NCBI RefSeq assembly: GCF_003614435.1
Contig: NZ_CP025546.1
Coordinates: 2,108,001 to 2,172,000 of the forward strand
From: Mycobacterium paragordonae
GTDB taxonomy: Bacteria; Actinomycetota; Actinomycetes; Mycobacteriales; Mycobacteriaceae
Reading direction: 5' to 3'
DNA: 64,000 nt
This document shows positions 25,607 through 35,885 of the stretch, piece after piece. The notes beneath the pieces were generated by a model that was not told the origin of the DNA, made no database searches, and saw only the letters and a list, made by a program, of their open reading frames with translations. How positions within the stretch are numbered: position 1 is the first letter of the stretch; every line of letters starts with the position of its first letter. The position numbers and the translations under genes were made by a program.

Positions 25607-27033
25607 GGTGTCAGCTTAGGCAGTTCCGTGATGCCGAACTCACGCCCCAGCAGGGTGCGGGCCGCGTAGTACCCGGCCATACCATGCACTCCGGCGCCCG
25701 GTGGAGTCGCCGCCGAGCACAGGTAGACCTTGGGAATCGGTGTGCTCCAAGGGTTTACCCGCGGGGTGGGGCCGACGAGCGCGCGCACCGCGGAGTTACC
25801 GCCCACACTGATGTCACCGCCGACGTAGTTGGCGTTGTGGTCGCTCATGCGCGCGGCCGGCACGCTGCGGGCCGCCACCACGATGTCGCGGAATCCCGGC
25901 GCGAACCGTTCCACCACTCTCGTCACGGCTTCGGTCGCGTCGTCGGTGGACCCGGCGGGTACGTGCGCGTAGGTCCAGAACGGTCGCCGACCACTGCTGT
26001 CTATCCGCCGGGGGTCAGTGATGTGTGGCAGGGCGCCGAGGACCATCGGGGCGGCCGCGTGACGCCCGGACGCGATGTCCGCTTCGGCCTCGACCATCTC
26101 CTGCCGGGTGCCGCCGAGATGGAGGGTCGGCGCTTTTTTTAGCCGCGGATCCGACCACGGGATGTCCTCGCTCAGCACGAAATCCACCTTGGCCGCGCCG
26201 GAGCCAAATCGATAGCGGCGCAACGCATTAGCGTACCGTTCCGGGATGGAGTCGCGGTAGACGTCCAACAGGGTGGTCGGGGCGGTGTCGAAAACCGCGA
26301 CACCGTCGAGCGCCTCGGTGACCTCCACGCCGGCCGTGATCTCGCCGCCGTGTGCGCGCAGGTCGGCAATGAGCGCGTCGGAGATCATCTGAGTGCCACC
26401 CACGGGAATCGGCCAGCCCACCGCATGGGCGAGTGTCGCCAGCATCATCCCCGCGCCCGCCGAGGCCAGCGACGGCAATGGGGTAATGGCATGCGCCGCA
26501 ACGCCGGTGAACAAGGCGCGGGCGTCCTCGCCGGCCAGTGCGCCCCATGCCGGGGTGCCTTGGGTGAGCATCCGCAACCCGAGGCGGACGACGGTGGGCA
26601 GCGATCGGGGCATCGACCGCTTGTCCCCGAGTAGAAAGGCCACGACCGCGTCCGCATTGCCCACCAGTGGCCCGAGGAAACGTCGCCAGGATTCGCCGTT
26701 CTCCAGTTCAGCGGAGGTTCGCGCCAAATCTCGGTACGCGATGGCCGCCGGCCGCCCCGGCAGCGGGTTGGCGTAGGAGATCTCCGGCACGGTCAGCTGG
26801 ACCCCTCGTGCGGTGAGGTTGAACTCGGCGAAGAACGGTGACGCCAGGGCCAGCGGGTGCACCGCCGAGCAGACGTCGTGCAGAATTCCGGGAAATTCGG
26901 AGTCGATCGCGCTGCGTGCGCCGCCGCCAAAGGTGGGCTGGGCCTCGAGGACCTGCACTTTCAATCCCGCACGGGCACAAATGACGGCAGCGCTGAGCCC
27001 GTTGGGTCCGCTGCCGACGACGGTGACGTCCAT
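25603..27033 (-). CDS. Phytoene dehydrogenase-like FAD oxidoreductase (Rv2997-like)
   Basis: A 476-aa flavoprotein. The N-terminal dinucleotide motif VVGSGPNGLSAAVICARAG at ~5-23 is followed by LEAQPTFGGGARS. The C-terminal FAD segment is VYLCSAATPPGAGVHGMAGYYAAR, typical of the CrtI/NAD(P)-binding Rossmann family. Matches the size and place of Rv2997 (480 aa, annotated as an alanine-rich dehydrogenase). The substrate is unknown and no carotenoid genes are near. Its stop overlaps wrbA, which suggests a redox pair; the glycosyltransferase lies upstream on the same strand, 43 nt away. Confidence 0.88.
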   Translation of the reverse strand: MDVTVVGSGPNGLSAAVICARAGLKVQVLEAQPTFGGGARSAIDSEFPGILHDVCSAVHPLALASPFFAEFNLTARGVQLTVPEISYANPLPGRPAAIAYRDLARTSAELENGESWRRFLGPLVGNADAVVAFLLGDKRSMPRSLPTVVRLGLRMLTQGTPAWGALAGEDARALFTGVAAHAITPLPSLASAGAGMMLATLAHAVGWPIPVGGTQMISDALIADLRAHGGEITAGVEVTEALDGVAVFDTAPTTLLDVYRDSIPERYANALRRYRFGSGAAKVDFVLSEDIPWSDPRLKKAPTLHLGGTRQEMVEAEADIASGRHAAAPMVLGALPHITDPRRIDSSGRRPFWTYAHVPAGSTDDATEAVTRVVERFAPGFRDIVVAARSVPAARMSDHNANYVGGDISVGGNSAVRALVGPTPRVNPWSTPIPKVYLCSAATPPGAGVHGMAGYYAARTLLGREFGITELPKLTP

Positions 27034-27076
27034 CTGTGAATTACAGCCGACGACGTCGTTGAAGGGAATTCCGCAC

Positions 27077-28867
27077 CTAGTTCAGGCCGGACGTGATGCA
27101 CAACACCTCGTCGAGGCTGGCGGTCGCGAGGCCGGCTGCGGCGGCCCGCCGGCCCAGTTCGGCGAGCGGATCCGGGGCGTCGGCACGGGTACCTCCGACG
27201 CGATCGAGTCGGGCGGTGTCGAACATTGCCGGGCCGTGCGTTACCTGCCCGCGCAGCACGTAGCGTCCGGCGCCGGGCGCGCGTGACGCCACCTCGTCGG
27301 TCGCGCTCGTACCGATCAGGGTGTCCGCATCGGCGAAGTTGAGCGCTACCTGGTAAACGTTCTCCTCGGCCTCGAACACGCTTGTCAGGCGGCTGATTAA
27401 GCCCTCCTGGGCATAGAACTGCCCGCCGCGTCCCAGGTGCAGCCAGAACCGTCCGTAAATCTGGTCTCGTATCTGCGACAGGATGGCTCCCGCAGGCTCT
27501 CCGGCGGTGATCGGACAGAACTCCAGAAACGGATACCGTTCGAGCAGTGTCGCGCGATCGGCTGCAGGCAGGCCCGCATCGACCACCAGGTAGCGGCCGA
27601 TCCGCCATACGTCGGTGCAGCAGTTGAGAAGTGAGTTCAGCGTCACCTCGACGCCTTTGATGCCTTCGTGATCCGACCCGGCGACCAGGCTGAGCACCAC
27701 CTCGGCGTCGCGGCGGTGGCCCGCCAGATGCCGCGCCAGCTCAACGGGGTACGAGGCGGCCGCTTCGAACGTCCGCGGCGCGCTGTTGTCGCAATTGGCG
27801 GTGATCCGTTGCCGATCCTCGTCGGGAAGACCGGGCTTGGCCAGGGCTCGCCGCCAGAGCGTGACCGCCTCGGCGTGCTCGTCGATCCACGATGCGCAGA
27901 CGGCAGCCTCGTCGAGCGCACCCCAGGTATAGGTATCCGCACTGACAAGAAAGGTGTCTTCAGTGGGAAACGGGATCTCGGCGGCGTGCTTGGCGAACAG
28001 ATAGCCGAGCCGGTAGCGCTCGTCGAGACGGTAGCGATAGGCGATGGCGTACAACGGTTCTGCGCGGGTCGGCCGGAACTCCCAGGCCCTCAGGTAGGCG
28101 TTCTCTACCTCCGGCCAGGGCGCACCCATCGACCACATCGACTCGGCGACGCGGTACATCGATTGGTAGGTCTCCTCGGCCCACCCGCCCATGTCGACGC
28201 GGCGCTGATACCACTTGCGGGCGTTCTCGAAATCGCCTAAGTCGAAGTAACTTTGCGCCAGATAGAACACCGACCGCGCATTGTCAGGATTGCGTTCGAT
28301 CTCGGCGAGCAGCAGGTCGCGGTCGCTCTCGTATTTCTGCTGCGGATTCCGGTTGCGCGCTCCGAGACGGCGAGAATCGATGTAGTAGTCACCGTCGAGT
28401 CGGTCGTGACTGAAATCGGAGTCGACTATGACGTCTTCATGGACCACGCCTTCGTAGCGGACCGGCAACCCGTCACGGAAGAGACTGGGCCGCCAGAAGA
28501 CGTTCGAGGTTTGGCGATAACGGAGTTGATAGAGATCTTGGCCCAGCTGGCCGAAATCGAGGTTGCCCACGACCTTGTCGTCGGCGTCGAGGACCCAGAT
28601 GTAGTCGCCGTAGCCCTGAGCGAGGGTTAATGCCTCGGACCGGTTGTGCCCAAAATCGCGCCACGGCCGCTCGTGGAGCTCTCCGGGAATGCCAAGACGG
28701 GCCATGTGATCGCGGATGACGGCCTGGGTCCCGTCGTCGGAGCCGGTGTCCACGATCACCCATGCGCTTATGTACGGCGCGATGTTGTCAAGGGTTTCTC
28801 GGATGATCGCCGCCTCGTTGCGGACGATCATGTTGACGCAGATCGCCGGGGGAACGAGGGAGGACAC
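27077..28867 (-). CDS. Family 2 glycosyltransferase with TPR-like middle
   Basis: A 596-aa protein. The N-terminal GT2 domain, ~5-200, has CVNMIVRNEAAIIRETLDN, VIVDTGSDDGT and the metal-binding DADD (YIWVLDADDK). A helical repeat region at ~205-360 (NPDNARSVFYLAQSYFDLGDFENA, EALTL-like helices) resembles tetratricopeptides. The C-terminal ~230 residues contain another alpha/beta segment (AEVVLSLVAGSDHEGIKGVEVTL) of unclear type. Similar SunS-like GT2-TPR proteins act on glycans or peptides, but the acceptor is unknown. No membrane span or signal. In M. tuberculosis this place holds other genes (lppY, Rv2998), so it is accessory. Confidence 0.8.
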   Translation of the reverse strand: MSSLVPPAICVNMIVRNEAAIIRETLDNIAPYISAWVIVDTGSDDGTQAVIRDHMARLGIPGELHERPWRDFGHNRSEALTLAQGYGDYIWVLDADDKVVGNLDFGQLGQDLYQLRYRQTSNVFWRPSLFRDGLPVRYEGVVHEDVIVDSDFSHDRLDGDYYIDSRRLGARNRNPQQKYESDRDLLLAEIERNPDNARSVFYLAQSYFDLGDFENARKWYQRRVDMGGWAEETYQSMYRVAESMWSMGAPWPEVENAYLRAWEFRPTRAEPLYAIAYRYRLDERYRLGYLFAKHAAEIPFPTEDTFLVSADTYTWGALDEAAVCASWIDEHAEAVTLWRRALAKPGLPDEDRQRITANCDNSAPRTFEAAASYPVELARHLAGHRRDAEVVLSLVAGSDHEGIKGVEVTLNSLLNCCTDVWRIGRYLVVDAGLPAADRATLLERYPFLEFCPITAGEPAGAILSQIRDQIYGRFWLHLGRGGQFYAQEGLISRLTSVFEAEENVYQVALNFADADTLIGTSATDEVASRAPGAGRYVLRGQVTHGPAMFDTARLDRVGGTRADAPDPLAELGRRAAAAGLATASLDEVLCITSGLN

Positions 28868-28934
28868 GGCCGGATCGTACTCAGCGGCGCCGGTTGTGGT
28901 TGAGGGATTGGCCCGAGTGATGTGTAGGCGCTGC

Positions 28935-29313
28935 GGGGACCCGTTGCGCCCGGCTCCGTCGGGCTTACGATCCCCGCGGGGCCCGATGGCGGCGCTCCTC
29001 AGCGGGCCTGAACGGCCCGCATCGTCGCACCGCTAGGCCTGATGGCGGGGACCCGTTGCGCCCGACTCCGTCGGGCTTACGATCCCCGCGGGGTCTGATG
29101 GCGGCGCTCCTCAGCGGGCAAGAACGGCCCGCATCGTCGCACCGCTAGGCCTGATGGCGGGGACCCGTTGCGCCCGACTCCGTCGGGCTTACGATCCCCG
29201 CGGGGTCTGATGGCGGCGCTCCTCAGCGGGCAAGAACGGCCCGCATCGTCGCACCGCTAGGCCCGATGGCGGGGACCCGCTTCGCCCGGCTCCGCCGCGC
29301 TCGCGATCCCCGA
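28935..29313. repeat. 112-bp tandem repeat, three copies plus a partial fourth
   Basis: Copies begin at 28935, 29047, 29159 and 29271 with GGGGACCCG, exactly 112 bp apart. Copies 2 and 3 are almost identical, copy 1 is slightly diverged, and the fourth stops after ~43 bp. Each unit opens with a hairpin (GGGGA ... TCCCC ends, CCGACTCCGTCGGGC) related to the dispersed 55-bp element. It ends with GATGGCGGCGCTCCTCAGCG and GCATCGTCGCACCGCTAGG. This fills the 459 bp between the glycosyltransferase and serA1; no gene is seen in it. Likely polymorphic in copy number (MIRU-VNTR-like). Confidence 0.9.
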
Positions 29314-29314
29314 C

Positions 29315-29320
29315 TACGCT
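29315..29320 (+). promoter_or_regulatory. Probable -10 box for a leaderless serA1 transcript
   Basis: TACGCT fits TANNNT and lies 6 nt before the serA1 GTG, which lacks a Shine-Dalgarno. It sits at the very end of the partial fourth repeat copy. Confidence 0.45.
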
Positions 29321-29326
29321 GTCCGC

Positions 29327-30913
29327 GTGAACTTGCCTGTTGTATTGATCGCCGACAAACTCGCCCAATCAACCGTCGCTGCCCTGGGGGACCAGGTCGA
29401 GGTGCGCTGGGTAGACGGCCCCGATCGGCCAAAGCTGCTGGCCGCGGTCCCCGAGGCCGACGCTCTGCTGGTGCGGTCGGCCACCACCGTCGACGCCGAG
29501 GTGCTCGCCGCGGCCCCCAAGCTCAAGATCGTCGCCCGCGCCGGCGTCGGGTTGGACAACGTCGACGTCGACGCGGCCACCGCCCGCGGCGTGCTGGTGG
29601 TCAACGCCCCCACCTCGAACATCCACAGCGCCGCCGAGCACGCAATCGCGCTGCTACTGGCCGCATCCCGCCAGATCCCGGCCGCCGACGCCACGTTGCG
29701 CGAGCACACCTGGAAGCGGTCCAAGTTCTCCGGCACCGAGATCTTCGGCAAGACCGTCGGCGTAGTGGGCCTGGGCCGCATCGGCCAACTCGTCGCCCAG
29801 CGGATCGCGGCCTTCGGCGCCCACCTTGTCGCCTACGACCCCTACGTGTCGCACGCCCGCGCCGCCCAGCTCGGCATCGAACTGCTGCCGCTGGACGACC
29901 TGCTGGCCCGCGCCGACTTCATCTCGGTGCACCTGCCCAAGACGCCGGAGACGGCCGGGCTGATCGGCAAGGAGGCGCTGGCCAAAACCAAGCCCGGCGT
30001 CATCATCGTCAACGCCGCCCGCGGCGGTCTGATCGACGAGGCTGCGCTGGCTGAGGCCATTACCAGCGGACACGTCCGCGGGGCTGGTCTGGACGTGTTC
30101 GCCACCGAGCCCTGCACCGACAGCCCCCTGTTCGAGCTGCCGCAGGTGGTCGTCACGCCGCACCTGGGCGCCTCGACCGCAGAGGCGCAGGACCGGGCCG
30201 GCACCGACGTCGCCGAGAGCGTGCGGCTGGCGCTGGCCGGCGAGTTCGTCCCCGACGCGGTCAACATCGGCGGCGGCGTGGTCAACGAAGAGGTTGCGCC
30301 GTGGCTCGACCTGGTCCGCAAGCTCGGCGTGCTGGCGGCCGCGCTGTCCGACGAGTTGCCCGCGTCGCTGTCTGTGCAGGTGCGCGGTGAGCTGGCCTCC
30401 GAGGAGGTCGAGGTGCTGAAGCTGTCGGCGCTGCGCGGCTTGTTCTCCGCCGTCATCGAAGACGCCGTCACGTTCGTCAACGCCCCCGCGCTGGCGGCCG
30501 AACGCGGCGTCACCGCCGAGATCAGCACAGCCACCGAAAGCCCGAACCACCGCAGCGTCGTCGACGTGCGCGCCGTTGCACCCGACGGCTCGGTCGTCAA
30601 CGTCGCCGGCACGCTGACCGGGCCGCAGCTGGTCGAGAAGATCGTGCAGATCAACGGCCGCAGCTACGACCTGCGCGCCGAGGGCATCAACCTGGTGATC
30701 AACTACGCCGATCAGCCCGGTGCCCTGGGCAAGATCGGGACGCTGCTCGGCGCGGCCGGGGTGAACATCCAGGCCGCACAGCTGTCCGAGGACACCGAGG
30801 GCCCGAGCGCCACCGTGTTGCTGCGGCTCGATCAGGATGTGCCGGCCGACGTGCGCTCGGCCATCACCGAGTCGGTCGGCGCGAATAAGCTTGAAGTGGT
30901 TGACTTCTCGTGA
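29327..30913 (+). CDS. serA1: D-3-phosphoglycerate dehydrogenase
   Basis: A 528-aa enzyme, the same length as M. tuberculosis SerA1. It oxidises 3-phosphoglycerate with NAD+ as the first step to serine. N-terminal substrate/NAD domains: [19 protein letters not shown] loop [15 protein letters not shown] at ~145-159, [13 protein letters not shown] and catalytic His in TPHLGAST. Then the intervening ASB domain (~320-450) and a C-terminal ACT domain ([20 protein letters not shown]) that senses serine. GTG start with a leaderless-type -10. Its stop overlaps the leuB GTG. Confidence 0.96.
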   Translation: MNLPVVLIADKLAQSTVAALGDQVEVRWVDGPDRPKLLAAVPEADALLVRSATTVDAEVLAAAPKLKIVARAGVGLDNVDVDAATARGVLVVNAPTSNIHSAAEHAIALLLAASRQIPAADATLREHTWKRSKFSGTEIFGKTVGVVGLGRIGQLVAQRIAAFGAHLVAYDPYVSHARAAQLGIELLPLDDLLARADFISVHLPKTPETAGLIGKEALAKTKPGVIIVNAARGGLIDEAALAEAITSGHVRGAGLDVFATEPCTDSPLFELPQVVVTPHLGASTAEAQDRAGTDVAESVRLALAGEFVPDAVNIGGGVVNEEVAPWLDLVRKLGVLAAALSDELPASLSVQVRGELASEEVEVLKLSALRGLFSAVIEDAVTFVNAPALAAERGVTAEISTATESPNHRSVVDVRAVAPDGSVVNVAGTLTGPQLVEKIVQINGRSYDLRAEGINLVINYADQPGALGKIGTLLGAAGVNIQAAQLSEDTEGPSATVLLRLDQDVPADVRSAITESVGANKLEVVDFS

Positions 30914-31923
30914 CGAAGCTCGCCGTCATCGCTGGCGACGGGATCGGCCCTGAGGTCATCGCCGAGGCCATCAAGGTCCTCGACGCCGTCCTGCCCGGGG
31001 TGGAGAAGACGGAATACGACCTGGGCGCCCGGCGCTTCCACGCCACCGGCGAGGTGCTGCCGGAATCGGTGGTGCCCGAGCTACGACAGCACGACGCGAT
31101 CCTGCTCGGCGCGATCGGTGACCCGTCGGTCCCCAGCGGCGTGCTGGAGCGAGGGCTGTTGCTGCGCATGCGTTTCGAGCTGGACCACCACGTCAACCTG
31201 CGGCCGGCCCGGCTGTACCCCGGCGTGACGAGCCCGCTGGCCGGCAACCCCGACATCGACTTCGTCGTGGTGCGCGAGGGAACCGAGGGGCCCTACACCG
31301 GAAACGGCGGCGCGATTCGCGTCGGCACACCCCATGAGGTGGCGACCGAGGTCAGCGTCAACACCGCGTTCGGGGTTCGCCGGGTGGTCACCGACGCATT
31401 CGAGCGGGCGATGAGGCGCCGCAAGCATCTGACGCTGGTGCACAAGACCAACGTGCTGACGTTCGCCGGGGGACTCTGGCTGCGGACCGTGCAGGAGATC
31501 GGCGAGCAGTACCCCGACGTCGAGGTCGCCTACCAGCACGTCGACGCGGCGACGATCTTCCTGGCCACCGATCCCGGACGGTTCGACGTGATCGTCACCG
31601 ACAACCTGTTCGGCGACATCATCACCGACCTGGCCGCGGCCGTGTGCGGCGGCATCGGCTTGGCCGCGAGCGGAAATATCGACGCGACGCGGACCAACCC
31701 GTCCATGTTCGAGCCGGTGCACGGCAGCGCTCCCGATATCGCCGGGCAGGGTATCGCCGATCCCACCGCGGCGATCATGTCGGTGGCGTTGCTGCTGGCC
31801 CATCTAGGCGAGGACGAGGCGGCTGCCCGGGTAGATCGTGCGGTTGCGGCCTACCTGGCGACTCGTGGGGACGAACGGCCTGCCACCACCGTTGTCGGCG
31901 AACGGATTGCAGCCGGGCTCTAG
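30910..31923 (+). CDS. leuB: 3-isopropylmalate dehydrogenase
   Basis: A 337-aa enzyme that oxidises and decarboxylates 3-isopropylmalate in leucine synthesis. [16 protein letters not shown] at the N-terminus, substrate arginines in [19 protein letters not shown], Tyr in [41 protein letters not shown] (metal) and [19 protein letters not shown] (NAD). GTG 30910 overlaps the serA1 stop by 4 nt. The last 149 bp are shared, in antisense, with the end of the convergent MFS gene. Confidence 0.96.
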   Translation: MTKLAVIAGDGIGPEVIAEAIKVLDAVLPGVEKTEYDLGARRFHATGEVLPESVVPELRQHDAILLGAIGDPSVPSGVLERGLLLRMRFELDHHVNLRPARLYPGVTSPLAGNPDIDFVVVREGTEGPYTGNGGAIRVGTPHEVATEVSVNTAFGVRRVVTDAFERAMRRRKHLTLVHKTNVLTFAGGLWLRTVQEIGEQYPDVEVAYQHVDAATIFLATDPGRFDVIVTDNLFGDIITDLAAAVCGGIGLAASGNIDATRTNPSMFEPVHGSAPDIAGQGIADPTAAIMSVALLLAHLGEDEAAARVDRAVAAYLATRGDERPATTVVGERIAAGL

Positions 31924-33112
31924 ACTCCAGGCCCGGCGGCAACACCCGGGTCGGTACCAACGGCGCCGCGGCGAGGGGGAACAGGGCACACAGCCCCCAG
32001 GCGAGCGGGTAAGCGGCCGCGGTGATCAGCGCACCGAACATCGGCGGGCCGGCGGCGGCCATCAGCCGCTGCGTGGTGTTCTGGGTGCCCAGCGCGCGTC
32101 CGCTCCAATAAGGCCCGGCGAACTCGGTGATGGCGGTGGCCTCCAGCCCGTTGTCGAGTACCGCGAGTACCGAGACGGTGATCATCAACATCACGTCGAA
32201 GCGCGAACCCACCCGGTCGCTGAGCGACAGCAGGATCAGAGCCACCCCGGCGGCGAGTGCGATGATGCGGACCGGTCGCATCCGCGAGCCGACGCGGTCC
32301 GACCAGCGGCCGACCAGGATGCGGCCTCCCGCACCGATCAACTGCGAGATGGTGACCAGACCACCAGCCGCCGCCACCGACCAGTGATGCTCATTGATCA
32401 GCCAGACGAGCATGAAGGTGACGGTCACCGTCTGCGGCATCATCAACAACGCCGACGCCGCATGGATCCGCCACAACACGTTCGAACCGCGGTAGGGGCT
32501 GGCCAGTTCCTCGTGGGTGGCCGTCCGGCGCGGTTTGCGGGGCGGGTCGACCACACCGAAGACGCTGACCACTGCCGCGATGGCGCACATCACCGCCGGG
32601 AACATCAAACCCGCATGCGCGCTGGTCTCGGCGAGCTCGGGAATCACCAAGGCGCCCAACGCGATTCCGAGTGGCTGCGCGGTCTGACGGAAGCCCATCG
32701 CCAGGCCACGCTGCTGCGGCGGAAACCACCCGGAGACCAGTCGGCCGCCCGCAGTGTTACAGCTCGCGGCGGCCATTCCGCCCAAGAACAGGAAGATGCC
32801 CATCAGCAGCAGCGAGTGCACGGAGGCGGCGGCGTAGGCCGCCAGGGCCGTCAGTGCCGAGCCGACGGTCAACACGATGCGCTCGCCGACGCGGTCGAGC
32901 ACGTAGCCCCAAGCGACCAGGGTGACGACCATGCCCCAACTTGGCATCGACGCCAGCAGACCCGCCTGGGCGAGTGGCGTCCCACGCGCCGCTTCCAACC
33001 GGGGGATCAGAAATGCGATGCCATTAATGAAGAGGAAGGAACTCGTGGTCGCGACCAGCGAGACGGCGACGATCGTCCAGCGCGCGACGGCACTGGACGG
33101 ATCCCGAGGCAT
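31775..33112 (-). CDS. Major facilitator superfamily transporter (Rv2994-like)
   Basis: A 445-aa, 12-span MFS protein of the inner membrane; length equals Rv2994. Seen: loop 2-3 signature [22 protein letters not shown], a second-half copy [19 protein letters not shown], and the central loop [18 protein letters not shown]. Spans end at about residue 390. The last ~50 residues are polar and Arg/Pro-rich ([18 protein letters not shown]) and lie antisense to the end of leuB, so the natural stop may have been lost. Substrate unknown; annotated in M. tuberculosis as a possible drug transporter. Confidence 0.85.
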   Translation of the reverse strand: MPRDPSSAVARWTIVAVSLVATTSSFLFINGIAFLIPRLEAARGTPLAQAGLLASMPSWGMVVTLVAWGYVLDRVGERIVLTVGSALTALAAYAAASVHSLLLMGIFLFLGGMAAASCNTAGGRLVSGWFPPQQRGLAMGFRQTAQPLGIALGALVIPELAETSAHAGLMFPAVMCAIAAVVSVFGVVDPPRKPRRTATHEELASPYRGSNVLWRIHAASALLMMPQTVTVTFMLVWLINEHHWSVAAAGGLVTISQLIGAGGRILVGRWSDRVGSRMRPVRIIALAAGVALILLSLSDRVGSRFDVMLMITVSVLAVLDNGLEATAITEFAGPYWSGRALGTQNTTQRLMAAAGPPMFGALITAAAYPLAWGLCALFPLAAAPLVPTRVLPPGLESRARLQSVRRQRWWQAVRPHESPGRPQPHDLPGQPPRPRLDGPAATPPT

Positions 33113-33281
33113 CTACTCATGCTTGCACAGGAGCAGCGTCGTTTCGGTCCGCGCCGCCTGCCATCGGGACTGAACATTTGGCGGCCGCTACTCGTGCTTC
33201 GGCTGCAGATTTACAGCCTCGGTGACGCGCGGCCTCGCGCACGCCGGCTACGCCCGGCTACTTCGGCTGCGCGACCACAGA

Positions 33282-33287
33282 TAGGCT
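33282..33287 (+). promoter_or_regulatory. -10 box for leaderless transcript; sets the start at 33295
   Basis: TAGGCT fits TANNNT and ends exactly 7 nt before ATG 33295. The competing ATG at 33289 would lie upstream of the predicted transcript start. Confidence 0.5.
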
Positions 33288-33294
33288 CATGCGA

Positions 33295-34083
33295 ATGCGC
33301 CTTGGACGAATCGCCAGCCCGGACGGTGTCGCTTTTGTCAGCATCGAAGGAGACCTCGACGACCCCTCGGGTATGACGGTTCGCGAAATCGCCGAGCACC
33401 CGTTCGGCACGCCGACCTTCACCGGCCGGTCCTGGCCACTGGCCGACGTTCGCCTGCTTGCCCCGATACTGGCCAGCAAGGTGGTCTGCATCGGCAAGAA
33501 CTACGCCGACCACATCGCCGAAATGGGCGGCGAAGCGCCGGCCGACCCGGTGATCTTCCTCAAGCCCAACACCGCGATCATCGGGCCCAACGTGCCGATT
33601 CGATTGCCCGCCAACGCATCACCGGTGCACTTCGAGGGTGAGCTGGCGGTGGTCATCGGCCGGGCGTGCAAAGACGTCAGCGCGAGTCAGGCCGCCGACA
33701 ACATCCTCGGCTACACCATCGGAAATGACGTCTCGGCCCGTGACCAGCAGAAGTCCGACGGGCAGTGGACCAGGGCCAAGGGGCACGACACGTTCTGCCC
33801 GGTAGGACCCTGGATCGTCACCGACTTGGACCCTGCTGATCTCGCCCTGCGCACCGAGGTCAACGGCCAAATCAAGCAGGACGCCCGCACCTCATTGATG
33901 ATCCATGACGTCGGCGACATCATCGAGTGGATCTCGGCGGTAATGACCCTGCTGCCAGGCGATCTCATTCTCACCGGGACCCCGGCCGGCGTCGGGCCGA
34001 TCGAGGACGGCGACACCGTCTCGGTCACCGTCGAGGGCATCGGCACTCTCACCAATCCCGTTGTCCGCAAAGGAAAGTCGTGA
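33295..34083 (+). CDS. Fumarylacetoacetate hydrolase-family protein (Rv2993c-like)
   Basis: A 262-aa FAH-fold protein. A short N-terminal domain is followed by the conserved [43 protein letters not shown] (metal-binding Glu residues), [28 protein letters not shown] and the GTPAGVGP end. Members cleave or decarboxylate 2-hydroxy-hepta-diene-dioates or hydrolyse acylpyruvates/decarboxylate oxaloacetate; which one is not clear. The start is chosen by a leaderless -10 box. The stop overlaps the gltX GTG (GTGA), a coupling also found in M. tuberculosis. Confidence 0.92.
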   Translation: MRLGRIASPDGVAFVSIEGDLDDPSGMTVREIAEHPFGTPTFTGRSWPLADVRLLAPILASKVVCIGKNYADHIAEMGGEAPADPVIFLKPNTAIIGPNVPIRLPANASPVHFEGELAVVIGRACKDVSASQAADNILGYTIGNDVSARDQQKSDGQWTRAKGHDTFCPVGPWIVTDLDPADLALRTEVNGQIKQDARTSLMIHDVGDIIEWISAVMTLLPGDLILTGTPAGVGPIEDGDTVSVTVEGIGTLTNPVVRKGKS

Positions 34084-35552
34084 CCAACGCAGAGCACGTC
34101 CGGGTTCGGTTCTGCCCGTCGCCCACCGGCATACCCCACGTCGGGATGATCCGCACCGCCCTGTTCAACTGGGCCTACGCCCGGCACACCGGCGGCACCT
34201 TCGTCTTCCGTATCGAGGACACCGACGCCGAACGGGACAGTGAGGAAAGCTATCTCGCACTGCTCGACGCGCTGCGCTGGCTCGGGCTGGACTGGGACGA
34301 GGGGCCCGAGGTGGGCGGCCCGTACGCACCGTACCGCCAGTCCCAACGCAAAGACCTCTACCGCGACGTCGTGGCCCGGCTACTCGAGGCGGGCGAGGCC
34401 TACTACGCGTTCTCGACGCCGGAGGAGGTCGAGGCCCGGCACGTGGCAGCCGGACGCAGTCCCAAACTCGGCTATGACAACTTCGACCGTCAACTCACCG
34501 ACTCCCAGCGCGCGGCGTATCTGGCCGAGGGACGCCAGCCGGTGGTGCGGCTGCGGATGCCGGATGCCGATCTGGCGTGGGAAGACCTGGTACGCGGAAC
34601 CACCAGCTTCGCGGCCGGCACGGTTCCGGACTTCGCGTTGACCCGCGCCAACGGGGATCCGTTGTACACCTTGGTCAATCCGTGCGACGACGCGTTGATG
34701 AAGATCACCCACGTGCTGCGCGGCGAGGACCTGCTGCCGTCGACCCCACGCCAGATCGCGCTGTATCAGGCATTGATGCGGATCGGTGTGGCCGAGCGTG
34801 TCCCGGAATTCGGCCACTTCCCACCGGTATTGGGGGAGGGAACCAAGAAGCTGTCCAAGCGCGACCCGCAGTCGAACCTGTTCCTGCATCGCGACCGTGG
34901 GTTCATCCCCGAGGGTCTGCTCAATTATCTTGCGCTGCTTGGCTGGTCAATCGCCGACGACCACGACCTGTTCAGCATCGACGAGATGGTCGCCGCCTTT
35001 GACGTGGTCAACGTCACCTCGAACCCGGCTCGCTTCGACCAAAAGAAGGCCGACGCCATCAACGCCGAGCACATCCGCAGGCTGACGATCGACGACTTCA
35101 CCACCCGGTTGCGCGACTACCTGGAAGCCCACGGCCACCGACTCGGTTTGGATGAGCAGGCTTTCAAGACGGTCGCCGAGCTGGTGCAGACCCGCATCGT
35201 CGTACTCGGAGATGCGTGGGACCTGCTGAAGTTCTTCAACGACGACGAATACGCGCTCGACCCCAAGGCCGCCGCCAAAGAACTCGGCCCCGATTCGGTT
35301 GCGGTGCTCGACGCCGCCGTCGGGGCGCTGGACGCGATCACGGACTGGACGACGCCACAGATCGAGAACGCGCTCAAGAGCGCTCTGATCGACGGCCTGG
35401 CGCTCAAACCGCGGAAGGCCTTCGGCCCGATCCGGGTGGCCGCCACGGGAACCACGATCAGCCCGCCGCTGTTCGAGTCGCTGGAACTGCTGGGGCGTGA
35501 TCGCAGCCTGGGTCGGCTGCGCGCCGCGCGTGAGCAGGCGGGGTCGGCCTAA
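34080..35552 (+). CDS. gltX: Glutamyl-tRNA synthetase (likely non-discriminating)
   Basis: A 490-aa class I synthetase, the same length as M. tuberculosis GltX. The HIGH-type motif is [18 protein letters not shown] near residue 15 and the KMSKS-type loop is KKLSKRDPQ. Also [18 protein letters not shown] and [18 protein letters not shown]. The C-terminal anticodon-binding helices run to [10 protein letters not shown]. It charges tRNA-Glu and, with GatCAB in this window, probably also mischarges tRNA-Gln. GTG 34080 overlaps the previous stop. tRNA-Gln and tRNA-Glu follow on the same strand within 180 nt. Confidence 0.96.
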   Translation: MTNAEHVRVRFCPSPTGIPHVGMIRTALFNWAYARHTGGTFVFRIEDTDAERDSEESYLALLDALRWLGLDWDEGPEVGGPYAPYRQSQRKDLYRDVVARLLEAGEAYYAFSTPEEVEARHVAAGRSPKLGYDNFDRQLTDSQRAAYLAEGRQPVVRLRMPDADLAWEDLVRGTTSFAAGTVPDFALTRANGDPLYTLVNPCDDALMKITHVLRGEDLLPSTPRQIALYQALMRIGVAERVPEFGHFPPVLGEGTKKLSKRDPQSNLFLHRDRGFIPEGLLNYLALLGWSIADDHDLFSIDEMVAAFDVVNVTSNPARFDQKKADAINAEHIRRLTIDDFTTRLRDYLEAHGHRLGLDEQAFKTVAELVQTRIVVLGDAWDLLKFFNDDEYALDPKAAAKELGPDSVAVLDAAVGALDAITDWTTPQIENALKSALIDGLALKPRKAFGPIRVAATGTTISPPLFESLELLGRDRSLGRLRAAREQAGSA

Positions 35553-35729
35553 GTCGTTCCAGGGCGTTCCAGCGCGTGCCGGGGTATGCCGGGGTCTGCG
35601 TGGACCTTCGGAAGTCTTTGGTAGTGTGCACTGCGGCTTCAAAGGCTTAGAACGGCTGGATCCAGCGGTGCCAGGACGCGGGTGTCAAACCCGGGAAATG
35701 TGCCGTGACCAGGGCTTTTAAGTCGCAAA

Positions 35730-35801
35730 TGGGGTATGGTGTAATTGGCAACACAGCTGATTCTGGTTCAGCCATTCTAGGTTCGAGTCCTGGTACCCCA
35801 G
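35730..35801 (+). tRNA. glnU: tRNA-Gln (anticodon CTG)
   Basis: A 72-nt cloverleaf. Acceptor TGGGGTA/TACCCCA, discriminator G; anticodon stem GCTGA/TCAGC around loop TTCTGGT giving CTG (reads CAG); T-loop TTCGAGT with CTAGG/CCTGG stem. CCA is not encoded. Position next to gltX and tRNA-Glu matches glnU of M. tuberculosis. Confidence 0.95.
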
Positions 35802-35885
35802 CAAAGCTCCACCGGCGCCGAGCGGATGCGAGGTGATTAGGTGGGGTATCCGGGTTGAGCTATGCTGACTGCTCGGATCGTGTCT

